Notes under the pieces: generated by a model
The model's input: only the letters and a program-made list of their open reading frames with translations
Told to the model about the DNA's origin: nothing
Databases searched by the model: none
Shown here: positions 38,944-48,639 of the stretch, piece after piece
How positions within the stretch are numbered: the stretch's first letter is position 1
Layout: each line of letters opens with the position of its first letter
Program-made: the position numbers and the translations under genes
Assembly (NCBI RefSeq): GCF_900461455.1
Contig: NZ_UGIA01000001.1
Span: 558,001 to 622,000, forward strand
Source: Helicobacter acinonychis
GTDB lineage: Bacteria > Campylobacterota > Campylobacteria > Campylobacterales > Helicobacteraceae
Reading direction: 5' to 3'
DNA: 64,000 nt

Positions 38944-39932
38944 AAAAAATATTATCGGCTCTGTTAATGGGCTTTGTGGGATTGAGTGCTAGTGATCGTT
39001 TGTCAGAAATTGTGCGGCTTTATCAAAAGCAAGGCTTAGAAGTGGTGGGTCAAAAGCTAGATTCTTATTTAGCGGATAAATCTTTTTGGACAGAAGAGCT
39101 TCAAAATAAGGACACGGATTTTGGCTATTATCAAAACAAGCAGTTTTTATTTGTCGCTGATAAGTCTAAACCCAATTTAGAGTTTTATGAAATCAATGAC
39201 AACATGCTTAAAAAAATCAATGGCTCTAAAGCCCTCGTAGGTTCTAAAAAGGGCGATAAAACTTTAGAGGGCGATTTGGCTACGCCTATTGGAGTGTATC
39301 GTATCACGCAGAAATTAGAGCGCTTGGATCAATACTATGGCGTTTTAGCTTTTGTAACGAATTACCCTAATTTGTATGACACCTTGAAAAAACGCACTGG
39401 GCATGGCATTTGGGTGCATGGAATGCCTTTAAATGGCGATAGGAATGAATTGAACACCAAGGGTTGCATTGCGATTGAAAATCAACTTTTAAGCTCTTAT
39501 GATAAAATATTGAAAGGCGAAAAAGCGTTTCTTATCACCTATGAAGACAAGTTTTTCCCTAGCACTAAAGAAGAATTGGCTATGATTTTAAGCACCCTTT
39601 TTCAATGGAAAGACGCTTGGACTAAAGGCGATTTTGAACGCTACATGAGTTTTTATAACCCCAATTTCACTCGTTATGACGGCATGAAATTCAACGCTTT
39701 TAAAGAGTATAAAAAAAGGGTGTTTGCGAAAAACGAAAAAAAGAATATCGCTTTTTCTTCTATCAATGTGATCCCTTACCCCAACTCTCAAAACAAACGC
39801 TTGTTTTATGTGGTGTTTAACCAAGATTACAAAGCCTACCAACAAAACAAGCTCTCTTATAGCTCCAATTCTCAAAAAGAACTCTATATAGAGATTGAAA
39901 ACAATCAAGCGTCTATTGTGGTGGAAAAATAA
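38940..39932 (+). CDS. csd6: L,D-carboxypeptidase Csd6
   Basis: This periplasmic enzyme trims tetrapeptides of peptidoglycan to tripeptides and is needed for helical cell shape. The YkuD-type active site is visible as HGIWVHGMP, with His160, and NTKGCIAI, with Cys176. These are the positions reported for the H. pylori enzyme. A signal peptide covers roughly residues 1-17, and the C-terminal NTF2-like domain (about 200-330) is complete. The start is TTG overlapping the era stop. In 26695 terms it is HP0518. Beyond it the gene order is scrambled. Confidence 0.93.
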   Translation: MKKILSALLMGFVGLSASDRLSEIVRLYQKQGLEVVGQKLDSYLADKSFWTEELQNKDTDFGYYQNKQFLFVADKSKPNLEFYEINDNMLKKINGSKALVGSKKGDKTLEGDLATPIGVYRITQKLERLDQYYGVLAFVTNYPNLYDTLKKRTGHGIWVHGMPLNGDRNELNTKGCIAIENQLLSSYDKILKGEKAFLITYEDKFFPSTKEELAMILSTLFQWKDAWTKGDFERYMSFYNPNFTRYDGMKFNAFKEYKKRVFAKNEKKNIAFSSINVIPYPNSQNKRLFYVVFNQDYKAYQQNKLSYSSNSQKELYIEIENNQASIVVEK

Positions 39933-40050
39933 GTTAGAGATAGGCACTAAGGTCAAAGCCACGATAAAAGACAAAGTAATGGAAACTAAAGTCATTGGCA
40001 TTGGAAATAATCGTGTAACTTTGCGGAGTGAAAAAGGAATGAAGCTTTAA
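39933..40050 (+). pseudogene. short C-terminal remnant of an unknown protein
   Basis: Just after csd6 a frame without a start spells [20 protein letters not shown] followed by VIGIGNNRVTLRSEKGMKL and a stop at 40050. It looks like the beta-rich last 40 residues of an exported or surface protein. It has no upstream coding part, so it is probably a scar of recombination at this join. Confidence 0.4.
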
Positions 40051-40114
40051 AAATAACAAATGATTAAGAAATATTAATTAGAATCATGAAGAGAGAATTT
40101 TGGGAGTTATAAGA

Positions 40115-40668
40115 GTGAAGCATGACATTGGTTTTATAGATGTGAGCGTTCCGTATTAGGGATATAAATTTAAGGCTTTGTTTGGAAAGAATTGAAGATG
40201 TGGGGGGATTCGCTTTGTTTTGCTTGCGTGCTTTTGGAGATGGATTAAATCTTAATGAATTACCACAAGTTACAGAGATTGATCCTATAACCATCCAAAA
40301 ACACCTAGATTTTTTAGTAAAGTGGGGTTCTGTAGATGAAAAACATAAGATCAGCACTTATGGGCACACCATTTTAAATTTACATGCTAAAACCAAAGAA
40401 TTTAACCGCACAGATTGGGTGGTATTTTTGGAAAATGCAGTGACAAAAGAAGTAAAAAGATGGCGTGAATATGAGGATCTAGTAGCTCATCATCGTGGGT
40501 GACTCATCGTAGGAGAAGATTTAAACCCACAAGAATTTAAGGAACTTTACAATGCACGCAAGGATATTAATTAGGTATTGTGCTTATTAAGATCATGCAA
40601 AAGACTTTAAGGATGTGTCAAATGAGATCGGAGTGCGTTTAGAACCAAAGGATAAGAACGGTTTTTAG
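40115..40668 (+). pseudogene. gene A of decayed helicase operon: winged-helix-like protein
   Basis: A GTG at 40115 behind GGGAG starts MKHDIGFIDVSVPY. After a shift the longest frame (40182-40502) continues with LNELPQVTEIDPITIQKHLDFLVKWGSV (given in parts), a winged-helix-type DNA-binding or partner-binding fold. An in-frame TGA at 40500-40502 is followed by LIVGEDLNPQEFKELYNARKDIN in the same phase, then another shift leads to SNEIGVRLEPKDKNGF and a stop at 40668. The original protein would be about 180 residues. I do not recognise the family. Confidence 0.5.
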
Positions 40669-40722
40669 TTTTTAAGATCGATTCAAAGGCACTAGTGCCT
40701 ACAAAGATCAAAGGGAGAACAC

Positions 40723-41380
40723 ATGTCCGCACAACCCATGGGGATCAGGAGTGTTTTATGGAAGTAGAAACACTCTGCAAACAATCATGATAAGTATCGA
40801 TCTTTTCAAAACTGATGGATGTTGTGCGTGGCATGTGCAACACAAAAATCATCTATAGTGCCATACGCTATGGAACAAAAGGATTTGCTAAGTAAGTCCG
40901 GTCTTAATCTGTATGGATGTAGCGCTTAGTTTAGCTGATATGATCCACTCCTATGGTCAATATCGTGCCGCTAAAGAACAGACCAAACAACTAGAAATAA
41001 TACGCAGTAATTTAAGAAAGCAATATGAAAATCTTTTGGTAGAGTTAAAATTAGAAAAACAGAAGATCAGATTACAGCTTGCTCAAGACTTAGAAAGAAT
41101 AGATGCTAGAATGTGCAATCGTGCGGACAAGAACATCTGCTTAAATTGGCTTATGAGAGCAGCTTTAAAATTTTAAAATGCATCAAGGAACATTTAGACG
41201 AGTATGAGAAAAAATTCCCTTATGACAATGCCTAGAGAGTGGTGGCTTTGCACCAAAGATACCACGAAGCACTCACAGAATGCCACTAAAATGCAAGAGT
41301 GGATGGAAGAGAGACAAGAAAATATTAACAAGGCTCGGCGCTTTATCACCAAGACTCAAAACAAAATAAAGGAGATATAA
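40723..41380 (+). pseudogene. gene B of decayed helicase operon: coiled-coil protein
   Basis: AAGGGAG precedes an ATG at 40723 (MSAQPMGIRSVLW). After several shifts the main frame at 40913-41176 encodes MDVALSLADMIHSYGQYRAAK and then a long Glu/Lys/Leu-rich coiled coil. Another shift near 41118 leads to EHLLKLAYESSFKILKCIKE and, later, MQEWMEERQENINKARRFIT. The final stop (41378-41380) overlaps the helicase ATG as TAATG, a sign that the two genes were once translated together. The intact protein would be about 215 residues; its function is unknown. Confidence 0.5.
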
Positions 41381-43918
41381 TGCAAGATAGATGAGATTTT
41401 AACGCATATCCAAACTATGGAACCAAACCATCTCTTGCCCCAAGACTTTCTCTATGTTGGAAAACTTGCTTGTGTCAATAAAAGTGAAATTTATGCACAT
41501 GGTGGAGATAAAGAAAGCGGATGGAATATTTATGGGCAACGCATGAGTTTAGCATTTGGAGAACATGAAAAGAAGTTATGGGGTTCTTATAACCCCCAAG
41601 AGAAATTTTATATTCTGATCACATCGCAAAATAAAAAAGACTCCCAATTTTTCCAAGCTGATTTGTGTAAAGGTTTGCCTTATAAGCCCATTTTAGAAGA
41701 GAGTGTTTTTTGAAGTGTCGCCTAGGTATGAATATGTAATTGATCGGAAAATGACCAAGTGTTTGTTTCATGGGATACAACTCCTACTACCCATTGAATA
41801 CAAGGAATTTAAATATAAGAAGTATACGCCAAGAGATACTTTCAGGGTGTGGGTAATATTATGACAGCTTGTTAGAAAGCGATACATACGCTTTCTAATC
41901 ATCTCGTGTTGCAAGAGATTAGAGAACTACCTGAAAATTTCACTGAAAAACTCAATGACAAAATTTTTCCCCTAGAACAAGGAATCACTTTTATGTATAC
42001 AAAAGATCGAATGCATTATGATGAATTGGCGGTGGCACGCAGTGTGAGTGTGGAGGACATGCTAATCTATATTCAAACCAAGATGCGTTTAAGCCAACAT
42101 CAAGAACTTGAGTATGACCCTTTTAAAAAATGGCAACAAATCATTGAACATCAAATTCAAACTAATTCTTACACTCAAGTGGATTCAATCTTATATGCAA
42201 AATAATCATCTATATACTTTCAACTACCGATTCCATTTTAATAGATAGAACAACTGAAGCGAAGGTGAATGGTTTTATTGGTGAAAAGCAATCCAAAGAA
42301 TAGGCAAAGTGATCGGCGGAGTTGATAAAACCAAACAATGAGATCTGCATAAAATTTAAAACTATGGGTGTTGAATTCCCACAAGAAGGCTATTTACTTT
42401 TAAAGACAGATTATAGTGCCCCTTTGGAGCGACAAAAAAGAGCATTAGAACGGTTCAATAAAACGAGATTGTTAATCAGGATTTCAAGCGTTTCTTACTC
42501 AATCCAAAGATAATTTTCCATACCCCCCTTCGCATACGCCTTGAAAAGTTTTATAATCAGCAACTAACAAAAAATCAGCAAGAGATTGTCTTAAAAGCTC
42601 TCAATGAAAAGAATATCTTTTTAATCCAAGGTCTCCCAGGGGCAGGCAAAACAACCGTGATTAAAGAAATCGTATTTCAAATTCTCAACGCTAGCCGTTT
42701 TGCTAGGGTGTGTATTATCTCTCAGCAAAATATAGCTGTAGATAATGTGTTGAACGGCTTGCAAGTAGGGTATTAGATCAATGGTGCGTATCGGTAAAGA
42801 AGATAAGGTGCAAGATGAAAACATCAAACCCTATCTTTTGGAAACTTGGTGGTCATCTTATACAAAAAAAAGATAGTAAGAAAAGACAACACAGAATCCA
42901 ACAAATGCATCCAAAAACACCGATTTACACCACTATATGAAAGAATGGCATGAGCGTATAAAAGACAAGGATTTTAAAGATATTGATATATTGATGATGG
43001 CATCAAACAACTTTTAGTGAGTCAGCATCAAATCCTAGGGGTACTTGTGTTGGGCTTGCTGCTAAAAATATTGGGATTGAATTGATGGAATTTGATGTTA
43101 CCATCGTGGATGAGGTGGGCAGGACCACAGCACCAGAAATCTTGATTCCTGCACTTCGCACTAAAAATTGATCCTAATAGGCGATCACCACTAGCTCCCA
43201 CCTAGCCACCTAGCATTGACAAAACATCTCCTAAAACAATTAGAGAGCGATAATATTCAAAATTCAGACGCCATTGATCGCTAATTATTGCAAGAGAGTT
43301 TTTTGAAAATCTCTATAAGCATATTCCAAAGAATAACAAAGCCATGCTCAACGAACAATTTAGAATGCCTACCCCTATTGGATCGATGGTTAGTCAGCTT
43401 TTTTATGAAAGGAAACTTAAGAACGGAGCGATCAAAAACATCTCGCAATTTTACAATCCTAAGAATATTATCCGTTAGATTAATGTTGAAGGGGAGCATA
43501 AACTAGAAAAAACAAGCAGTTATAACAAAGCCCAGATTCAAAAAATCATAGAGCTTTTAGAGCAGATCGATCACACTCTTAATCAAAGAAAAATTAGAAA
43601 AACCATAGGGGTTATCACACCTTATCGCACGCAAAAAAGACGCTTGCGATCAGAGATGCAAAAATGCGACTTCAAGAATTTTGGCAAACCCAAAATAGAC
43701 ACCGTGGATGCTTTTTAGGGCGAGAAGGTAGACATTATTATTTATTCCACCGTAAAAACTTATGGCAATCTTTCTTTCTTACTAGATTCTAAACGCTTGA
43801 ATGCAGCTATTTCTAGAGCAAAAGAAAATCTCATTTTTGTGGGTAAAAAGTCTTTCTTTGAGAATTTGCAAAGCGATAAGAATAATATCTTTAGCACTAT
43901 TTTGCAAGCCTGTAGATA
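41380..43918 (+). pseudogene. gene C of decayed helicase operon: superfamily I (Upf1/Dna2-like) helicase
   Basis: The start ATG at 41380 sits behind AAAGGAGATATA, but a shift follows after two codons. Readable blocks are an N-terminal domain (41417-41713 and 41906-42205), and Walker A QGLPGAGKTT near 42630 followed by VCIISQQNIAVDNVL. Then comes motif II-like VTIVDEVGRTTAPEI near 43100, motif IV EQFRMPTPIGSMVSQLFYE near 43350, TIGVITPYRTQKRRL near 43610, and motifs V-VI VDAF-GEKVDIIIYS and RLNAAISRAKENLIFVGKK near 43700-43850. At least eight frameshifts or stops separate them. The intact protein would be about 840 residues. The order of motifs is that of SF1B helicases. Confidence 0.75.
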
Positions 43919-44200
43919 GATAATTTATTTCTAAATATAACCATTAGATATTTTCTATCTCAAAAAACGCTCTAATTTACAAACTTATTTTTTTGAATGT
44001 TTCACTTTATGGTGAGCCATAACCTTATAATCTACCAATCCATCGCATGACTTTAAAAATATTCAAAGATCCTAGATGAGAGCTTGAGTTAGATTGACTT
44101 TAGTTTATTTTAATTTTTCTTTATTTTGGGATATTTTGAAATGTTTGACTCAATCAGCCTTCAGCAAAAAGAACCAAAACATTTTTTAAGAATAACCCCC
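43919..44200. other. 282-base gap with no recognisable gene
   Basis: I see no coding frame with a ribosome site and no tRNA-like structure. The stretch lies between the decayed helicase and the converging small lipoprotein gene, so it may hold the transcript ends of both. Confidence 0.4.
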
Positions 44201-44395
44201 CTAAAACCTGCTATCCCAATGGGTTTGATCGGTAAAATAAGGGCTACCAAAGTCCTTAGGTGTGTAGTGCAATTCTTTTTCTATGGAAGCGTCTTTAATG
44301 CAAGCAACACGCAGAGCGTCAAAGCGAGTCTCAACGCTAGCACAACCGCCGAGTAAAGATGCACCGACGAACACGCCATTTCTAATCGTTTTCAT
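44201..44395 (-). CDS. small lipoprotein (HP0511 equivalent)
   Basis: The 64-residue product starts MKTIRNGVFVGASLLGGCAS. The lipobox LLGGC sets the lipidated cysteine at residue 18, so the mature protein is about 47 residues. AAGGAT precedes the ATG at good spacing. The rest has no known domain. A Fur-like dyad lies 63-77 bases upstream, which hints at metal-dependent control (inference). It sits on the far side of the decayed helicase from csd6 and is the first gene of the dapB side. Confidence 0.65.
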   Translation of the reverse strand: MKTIRNGVFVGASLLGGCASVETRFDALRVACIKDASIEKELHYTPKDFGSPYFTDQTHWDSRF

Positions 44396-44457
44396 TTTAT
44401 ATCCTTTTGTTTTAAAATTTTTTAATAACTTAAATATTTTAAATTATCTAGCTAGGA

Positions 44458-44472
44458 TAATAAGACTTATTA
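44458..44472. promoter_or_regulatory. Fur-like dyad upstream of the small lipoprotein
   Basis: TAATAAG-A-CTTATTA is a perfect 7-bp dyad with a one-base centre. It matches the Helicobacter Fur consensus TAATAATnATTATTA except for the innermost base of each arm. Confidence 0.45.
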
Positions 44473-44577
44473 TTAAACAAAAAGTAAATGAAACCAAAAC
44501 CAATCAAAATCGCATTTTAAAACCTACCATTGAGTGGGATTAAGAAACGCTTTAACTATTTTATAAAAGGACTCATT

Positions 44578-45342
44578 TCAATCAAAAATCTCGTTGATTT
44601 CATATTTTTTAGCAGCTTTATCTTTAAGCCATAGAGCCACTTCTAAAGCCCCTTTAGCAAAAATAGAACGATTGGTCGCTGTATGGCTAAGCTCTATGTA
44701 TTCGCCTTCTAAATAAAACCCTATCGTGTGCTTTCCAGCGACATCGCCCCCCCTTAAAGCGGCTACGCCAATACTTTCTTTAGAGCGCAAACCTTCCCTA
44801 TGAGTGGTAAGAGCGTTTTTTTCATCATACCCCCTAGCCTTAGCACAAGTTTGATACAAACTCAACGCAGTGCCACTCGGAGCATCTTTTTTAAGATTAT
44901 GGTGTGTTTCTACAATTTCAATATCCGCATCTTTTAATTTCAAAGAAGCTAAAAAGGCTAATTGATTAAGAATAGCGATCCCAATAGACATGTTGTGTGC
45001 ATGCAAAAGCGGCGTTTTTAGGGCTAAATTTTGCATTTTTTCTAGCGTTTTTTCTTCCAAACCGGTTGTGCCAGAGACTAAAATTTTAGGGCATTCTAAA
45101 AGAGTGTCTAGCAAGCTATCCACACCTTTAGGTAGAGAAAAATCAATCACGCATTCGCAAGCTCTCACAAACGCTTTTAAATCATTGGTTACTAGGGGTT
45201 TGTGTGAAAAAGAGCTAAAATCTATTTCGCATTTTTGCCGCACAAACACGCTAGATAGCACTAATCCTTTATACCCCCCTTTCAATTCTTCTAAGAGTAA
45301 TTTCCCTATACGACCGCTCGCTCCATAAACACCGATTTTCAT
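44578..45342 (-). CDS. dapB: 4-hydroxy-tetrahydrodipicolinate reductase
   Basis: This enzyme of the diaminopimelate/lysine pathway supplies the cross-linking residue of peptidoglycan. The N-terminal Rossmann loop [10 protein letters not shown] is at residues 7-16. The catalytic [13 protein letters not shown] motif near residue 147 and the C-terminal GKHTIGF region are complete. The length of 254 residues is normal. glcD lies 20 bases upstream in the same direction. Confidence 0.95.
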   Translation of the reverse strand: MKIGVYGASGRIGKLLLEELKGGYKGLVLSSVFVRQKCEIDFSSFSHKPLVTNDLKAFVRACECVIDFSLPKGVDSLLDTLLECPKILVSGTTGLEEKTLEKMQNLALKTPLLHAHNMSIGIAILNQLAFLASLKLKDADIEIVETHHNLKKDAPSGTALSLYQTCAKARGYDEKNALTTHREGLRSKESIGVAALRGGDVAGKHTIGFYLEGEYIELSHTATNRSIFAKGALEVALWLKDKAAKKYEINEIFD

Positions 45343-45362
45343 GCGACTTCCTTGTTTTATTT

Positions 45363-46742
45363 TTACAACCCCATTTTAAAAGGGTTTAAAATATTATTAG
45401 GATCAAGGGCTTTTTTAATATTCCTAAAAAGCTCCATTTCACTATCATTAAACGCTAAAGGCATGAATTTTGCCTTAGACAAGCCTATGCCATGCTCCCC
45501 GCTTAAAGTCCCCTCTAAATTAATAGCGGCTTGAAAAATCTCTTCCATAGCCTTATGGCCTTTTTCTAAATCTTTTTTAGGATCTTCTAACATGATATTC
45601 ACATGCACATTGCCATCGCCTGTATGGCCAAAGCAAGGGATTTTAAAACCGTATTTTTGGCTGATTTTAGCGACTTCTTGTAACAAACTAGGCAAACTCG
45701 CCCTAGGAACGGTAACATCTTCATTCAACTTTTTTTTACCATAAACGCTAATACTTTGGGAAGCGTTACGCCTTGAAAACCATAAATCCTGCTCTTCTTG
45801 TTCGTTTTGAGCCACTTTAAAACCAACGCAACCATTGGCTTTAAAATGCTTTTCTATCTCATTGAGTTGCCATGCAATCTGCTCTTTAACTACGCCATCT
45901 ACTTGAGTGATGAGTATCGCTCCAGCGTCTTTGGGCAAGCCTTTAGAAAACCTCTCTTCAACCGCTTTAATACTCAAATTATCCAAAAATTCCATCGCCA
46001 CAGGCGTAACACCGCTACTCATTGTTTTATAAACAGCGTTCATGGCGTCTTCAATATGATTAAAAACCCCCATCGCGCTTTGTTTTAGGGGCGGTTTGGC
46101 TAAAAGCTTTAGAGTGATCTCAGAAATCACGCCCAAACACCCCTCACTAGCGATCATAAGCCCTGCAACATTAAAGCCTGCGACATCCTTAATCGTTTTT
46201 TTACCTGCCCTTATCACTTCGCCATTGGCTAAAACCACCCTTAAAGCCATGACATAATCTTTAGTGATGCCGTATTTGGCCGCACGCATGCCACCGGCAT
46301 TTTCAGCGACATTCCCCCCTAAAGTGCTTTGATTCTCACTCGCTGGATCTGGGGGGTAGAATAAGTTTAATTTTTCCACTTCGTTTTGGAAATGCTTGTT
46401 AATCACACCCGGTTCTACTCTAGCGATTAGATTTTTAGTGTCAATCTCTAAAATTTTGTCCAAATACTTTTCTACGCTTAAAACTAGCCCCCCACTCACG
46501 CTCAACGCTCCCCCTGTAAAACCGCTCCCAGCCCCCCTAGGCACAACGATAAGGCGATGCTCGTTGCAATATTTTAAAATTTGGCTGATTTCTTGCTCGT
46601 TTTTAGGGAAAATCACGCCGCTAGGCAAATGCCTTTCTTTGGTAGCGTCATAACAATAAGCGTTCAAATGCGCTAAATCAGTGAAGAAATCCTCTTCCCC
46701 TACTAAATTTTTAAAATATTTAAGGTGTCGCTTCTCTAACAT
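45363..46742 (-). CDS. glcD: FAD-linked glycolate/lactate oxidase subunit GlcD
   Basis: The 459-residue flavoprotein has the PCMH FAD-binding fold ([24 protein letters not shown] near residues 60-85 in parts, then [20 protein letters not shown]). A C-terminal FAD-oxidase domain ends with [17 protein letters not shown], the conserved GEHGxG signature. It oxidises glycolate, D-lactate or a related 2-hydroxyacid and needs an iron-sulfur partner. The GlpC-like protein at 5192 in this window is a candidate (inference). The stop of pgbA is four bases before its start. Confidence 0.9.
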   Translation of the reverse strand: MLEKRHLKYFKNLVGEEDFFTDLAHLNAYCYDATKERHLPSGVIFPKNEQEISQILKYCNEHRLIVVPRGAGSGFTGGALSVSGGLVLSVEKYLDKILEIDTKNLIARVEPGVINKHFQNEVEKLNLFYPPDPASENQSTLGGNVAENAGGMRAAKYGITKDYVMALRVVLANGEVIRAGKKTIKDVAGFNVAGLMIASEGCLGVISEITLKLLAKPPLKQSAMGVFNHIEDAMNAVYKTMSSGVTPVAMEFLDNLSIKAVEERFSKGLPKDAGAILITQVDGVVKEQIAWQLNEIEKHFKANGCVGFKVAQNEQEEQDLWFSRRNASQSISVYGKKKLNEDVTVPRASLPSLLQEVAKISQKYGFKIPCFGHTGDGNVHVNIMLEDPKKDLEKGHKAMEEIFQAAINLEGTLSGEHGIGLSKAKFMPLAFNDSEMELFRNIKKALDPNNILNPFKMGL

Positions 46743-46745
46743 GGT

Positions 46746-48011
46746 CTACTTCTTATTGGACTCTAAAGCCTTTCTTCTTTCCTCAAGTTCTGCTTCATCT
46801 TTTTCTTGATGTTCTCTCGCTCTTTGTTCAAATTCTCTCGCCCTTTGTTCGGCTTTGGCTTTTTTCCTTTCATCTTTCAAATTGGACTCTAAAGCCTTTC
46901 TTCTTTCTTCAAGTTCTGCTTCATCTTTTTCTTGATGTTCTCTCGCTCTTTGTTCAAATTCTCTCGCCCTTTGTTCGGCTTTGGCTTTTTTCCTTTCATC
47001 TTTCAAGCGGCGCCTTTCTTCTGTGGCATCAAGCTTTTTCTCTGCTTTTTGGTAGTTTTTCTCTTCTAAAGTGGGAGCGTTTTTACTTTCTTGCGTGCCT
47101 TTTGGAGAGATGTTATTTTCTTTGATGCTTTGTTGGGTAGCGTTTTCTGTGTTTTGATTGGCTTTTTTAGGCTCTTTGTGAGAGGGTTTAATGGCTTCTT
47201 GCTTGATTTCTTGCTTATTTTCTCTAGCATCAACTTTTTCTTCTCTCTTTTCAATCCTTACTTCTTTTCGTTTTTCTTTTTTCACTAAAGCGTCATAGTA
47301 AGCGAAGTAATTTCTAGATTTACTGCCTGAAAAGAGTTTCCCTAGCGTGCCTGCATCAATGCCCTCAACTCTAGAAAAAAACGGCGTGGAAGTTTTAGTC
47401 ACACCGCTTGTATCCAACGCTCTTTTTTCCAAAATCTCAAAGCTCTCGCAATTCAAAATATTGAGCGTGTTAGTGGTCACTAAATAAATCACCCCTACGC
47501 TATAAATATTGCACGCTTTTCTCAAATTCGCCATTTTAGGATCAAAGCCATTCAAAAAAGTCACCAACAAATCGGAGCTAATGAAATTAATATCCGTATT
47601 TGCCGCCTTGATTTGCTCATAAATTGCATCATTGGGGGCGATCAAAAACGCTTGGTTATTGAATTGCCTAAAATAGACTAAATCGCCTTTTTTAGCGATG
47701 ATCCTTGGGGTGGGTAAATGGCTTTGTTTTATGGAGTCAAACGCCTTAAATCTCGCTGTTGCGACGCCATTTTCAACAGCGATAATAATCACTTCAGAGT
47801 TGATAACTTCATAATCTGAAAGTTTTGTCACCACAAAACCAAACTCCCCCACTTTCAAATCATGGGCAGGAAAACGAATGATTTTTCTGGGTAAATCTAC
47901 AAAATCCACGCTCACTCTTAAGGGTTCTTGCCAAGAGGCTGATTGCAAGCTTATAAAACTAGCTAAAAAAAGTCCTATCAAACGCCTTAACATACAATTC
48001 CTTTTAAACAT
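46746..48011 (-). CDS. pgbA: plasminogen-binding protein PgbA
   Basis: The 421-residue protein starts with a signal peptide (MLRRLIGLFLASFISLQSAS after an upstream Met) and a folded N-terminal domain (to about 230). A long Lys/Glu/Arg-rich helical tail follows. The tail ends in two perfect 42-residue repeats beginning LKDERKKAKAEQRAREFEQR, then two lysines. H. pylori PgbA is reported to bind host plasminogen through its lysine-ended C-terminus, which this protein keeps. In 26695 terms it is HP0508. Its start overlaps the Nudix gene's end by eight bases. Confidence 0.85.
   Translation of the reverse strand: MFKRNCMLRRLIGLFLASFISLQSASWQEPLRVSVDFVDLPRKIIRFPAHDLKVGEFGFVVTKLSDYEVINSEVIIIAVENGVATARFKAFDSIKQSHLPTPRIIAKKGDLVYFRQFNNQAFLIAPNDAIYEQIKAANTDINFISSDLLVTFLNGFDPKMANLRKACNIYSVGVIYLVTTNTLNILNCESFEILEKRALDTSGVTKTSTPFFSRVEGIDAGTLGKLFSGSKSRNYFAYYDALVKKEKRKEVRIEKREEKVDARENKQEIKQEAIKPSHKEPKKANQNTENATQQSIKENNISPKGTQESKNAPTLEEKNYQKAEKKLDATEERRRLKDERKKAKAEQRAREFEQRAREHQEKDEAELEERRKALESNLKDERKKAKAEQRAREFEQRAREHQEKDEAELEERRKALESNKK
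46755..47006. repeat. tandem 126-bp repeat in pgbA (two copies)
   Basis: Units 46755-46880 and 46881-47006 are nearly identical. They differ by at least one synonymous base (cct/ctt in the Glu-Glu codons). Each encodes 42 residues, so slipped-strand change in copy number would keep the frame and leave the C-terminal lysines in place. Confidence 0.9.
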
Positions 48012-48639
48012 TTTTAGTATTTTTAAAATTTTTTAGATGCCATAAAATGGCCAAAGACAATCCGGTGGTTTTAGCGTATTGAAAATCCGCTATAAAATCA
48101 AGGGCTTTTGATCTTTTTAAAAACAACACTTCAATCTTTTCTGCATCAATCCCCCCACCTTTTGAAACCCTCAAACTCTCGTGCACTTCAGCGTAATAAA
48201 TGGTTTGCAAACTCCCGCTTAACCCAGTCGCGCTATAAAACTGGCCTATTTTTTCTAAATTTTTAGGGCTAATTTCATAACCGCATTCTTCTAACACTTC
48301 TTCGCAAGCGATTTCTTCTAAACTCTTATTGGCTTTATCCACAAGCCCTGCACACAATTCATGCGTGTATCCGTCAATCTCATGCTTAAAATGAAAATGG
48401 CGTGCATAAATGGCCGGGCGAAATTGCTTCACAATCACAAAACAATCGGATTCTTTTTCATAAAGCAAAATAGCCACGCTGTCTAAAGATTTGATAATAT
48501 CCCATGATTTTTCTATATTCTCTTCATTATAATGCATGCGTTTTAATTCTATATAATGAGAGCCAGAACAAGGCTCTAAAGACACGCTAGCATAATGGAT
48601 CAAAGATTGTTGGCTGGGAATATTTTTAAAATAAGACAT
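48004..48639 (-). CDS. Nudix hydrolase, ADP-sugar pyrophosphatase-like
   Basis: The 211-residue protein has a Nudix box beginning at AGLVDKANKSLEEIACEEVLEECGY (about 115-139, described in parts). The usual REVxEExG core is EEVLEECG here, so the first Arg is Glu. The size and the FRPAIYARHF segment resemble ADP-ribose or nucleotide-sugar pyrophosphatases. The substrate is not certain. The stop overlaps the pgbA start, and its own start overlaps the csd3 stop, giving a tight three-gene unit. Confidence 0.8.
   Translation of the reverse strand: MSYFKNIPSQQSLIHYASVSLEPCSGSHYIELKRMHYNEENIEKSWDIIKSLDSVAILLYEKESDCFVIVKQFRPAIYARHFHFKHEIDGYTHELCAGLVDKANKSLEEIACEEVLEECGYEISPKNLEKIGQFYSATGLSGSLQTIYYAEVHESLRVSKGGGIDAEKIEVLFLKRSKALDFIADFQYAKTTGLSLAILWHLKNFKNTKNV

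Noticed and set aside
39588-40001. 137-codon minus-strand frame across the end of csd6
   Set aside because: It is antisense to the well-supported csd6 frame and has no start signal.
44126-44356. 76-codon plus-strand frame opposite the small lipoprotein
   Set aside because: It is the antisense shadow of the lipoprotein gene, which has a lipobox and a ribosome site.
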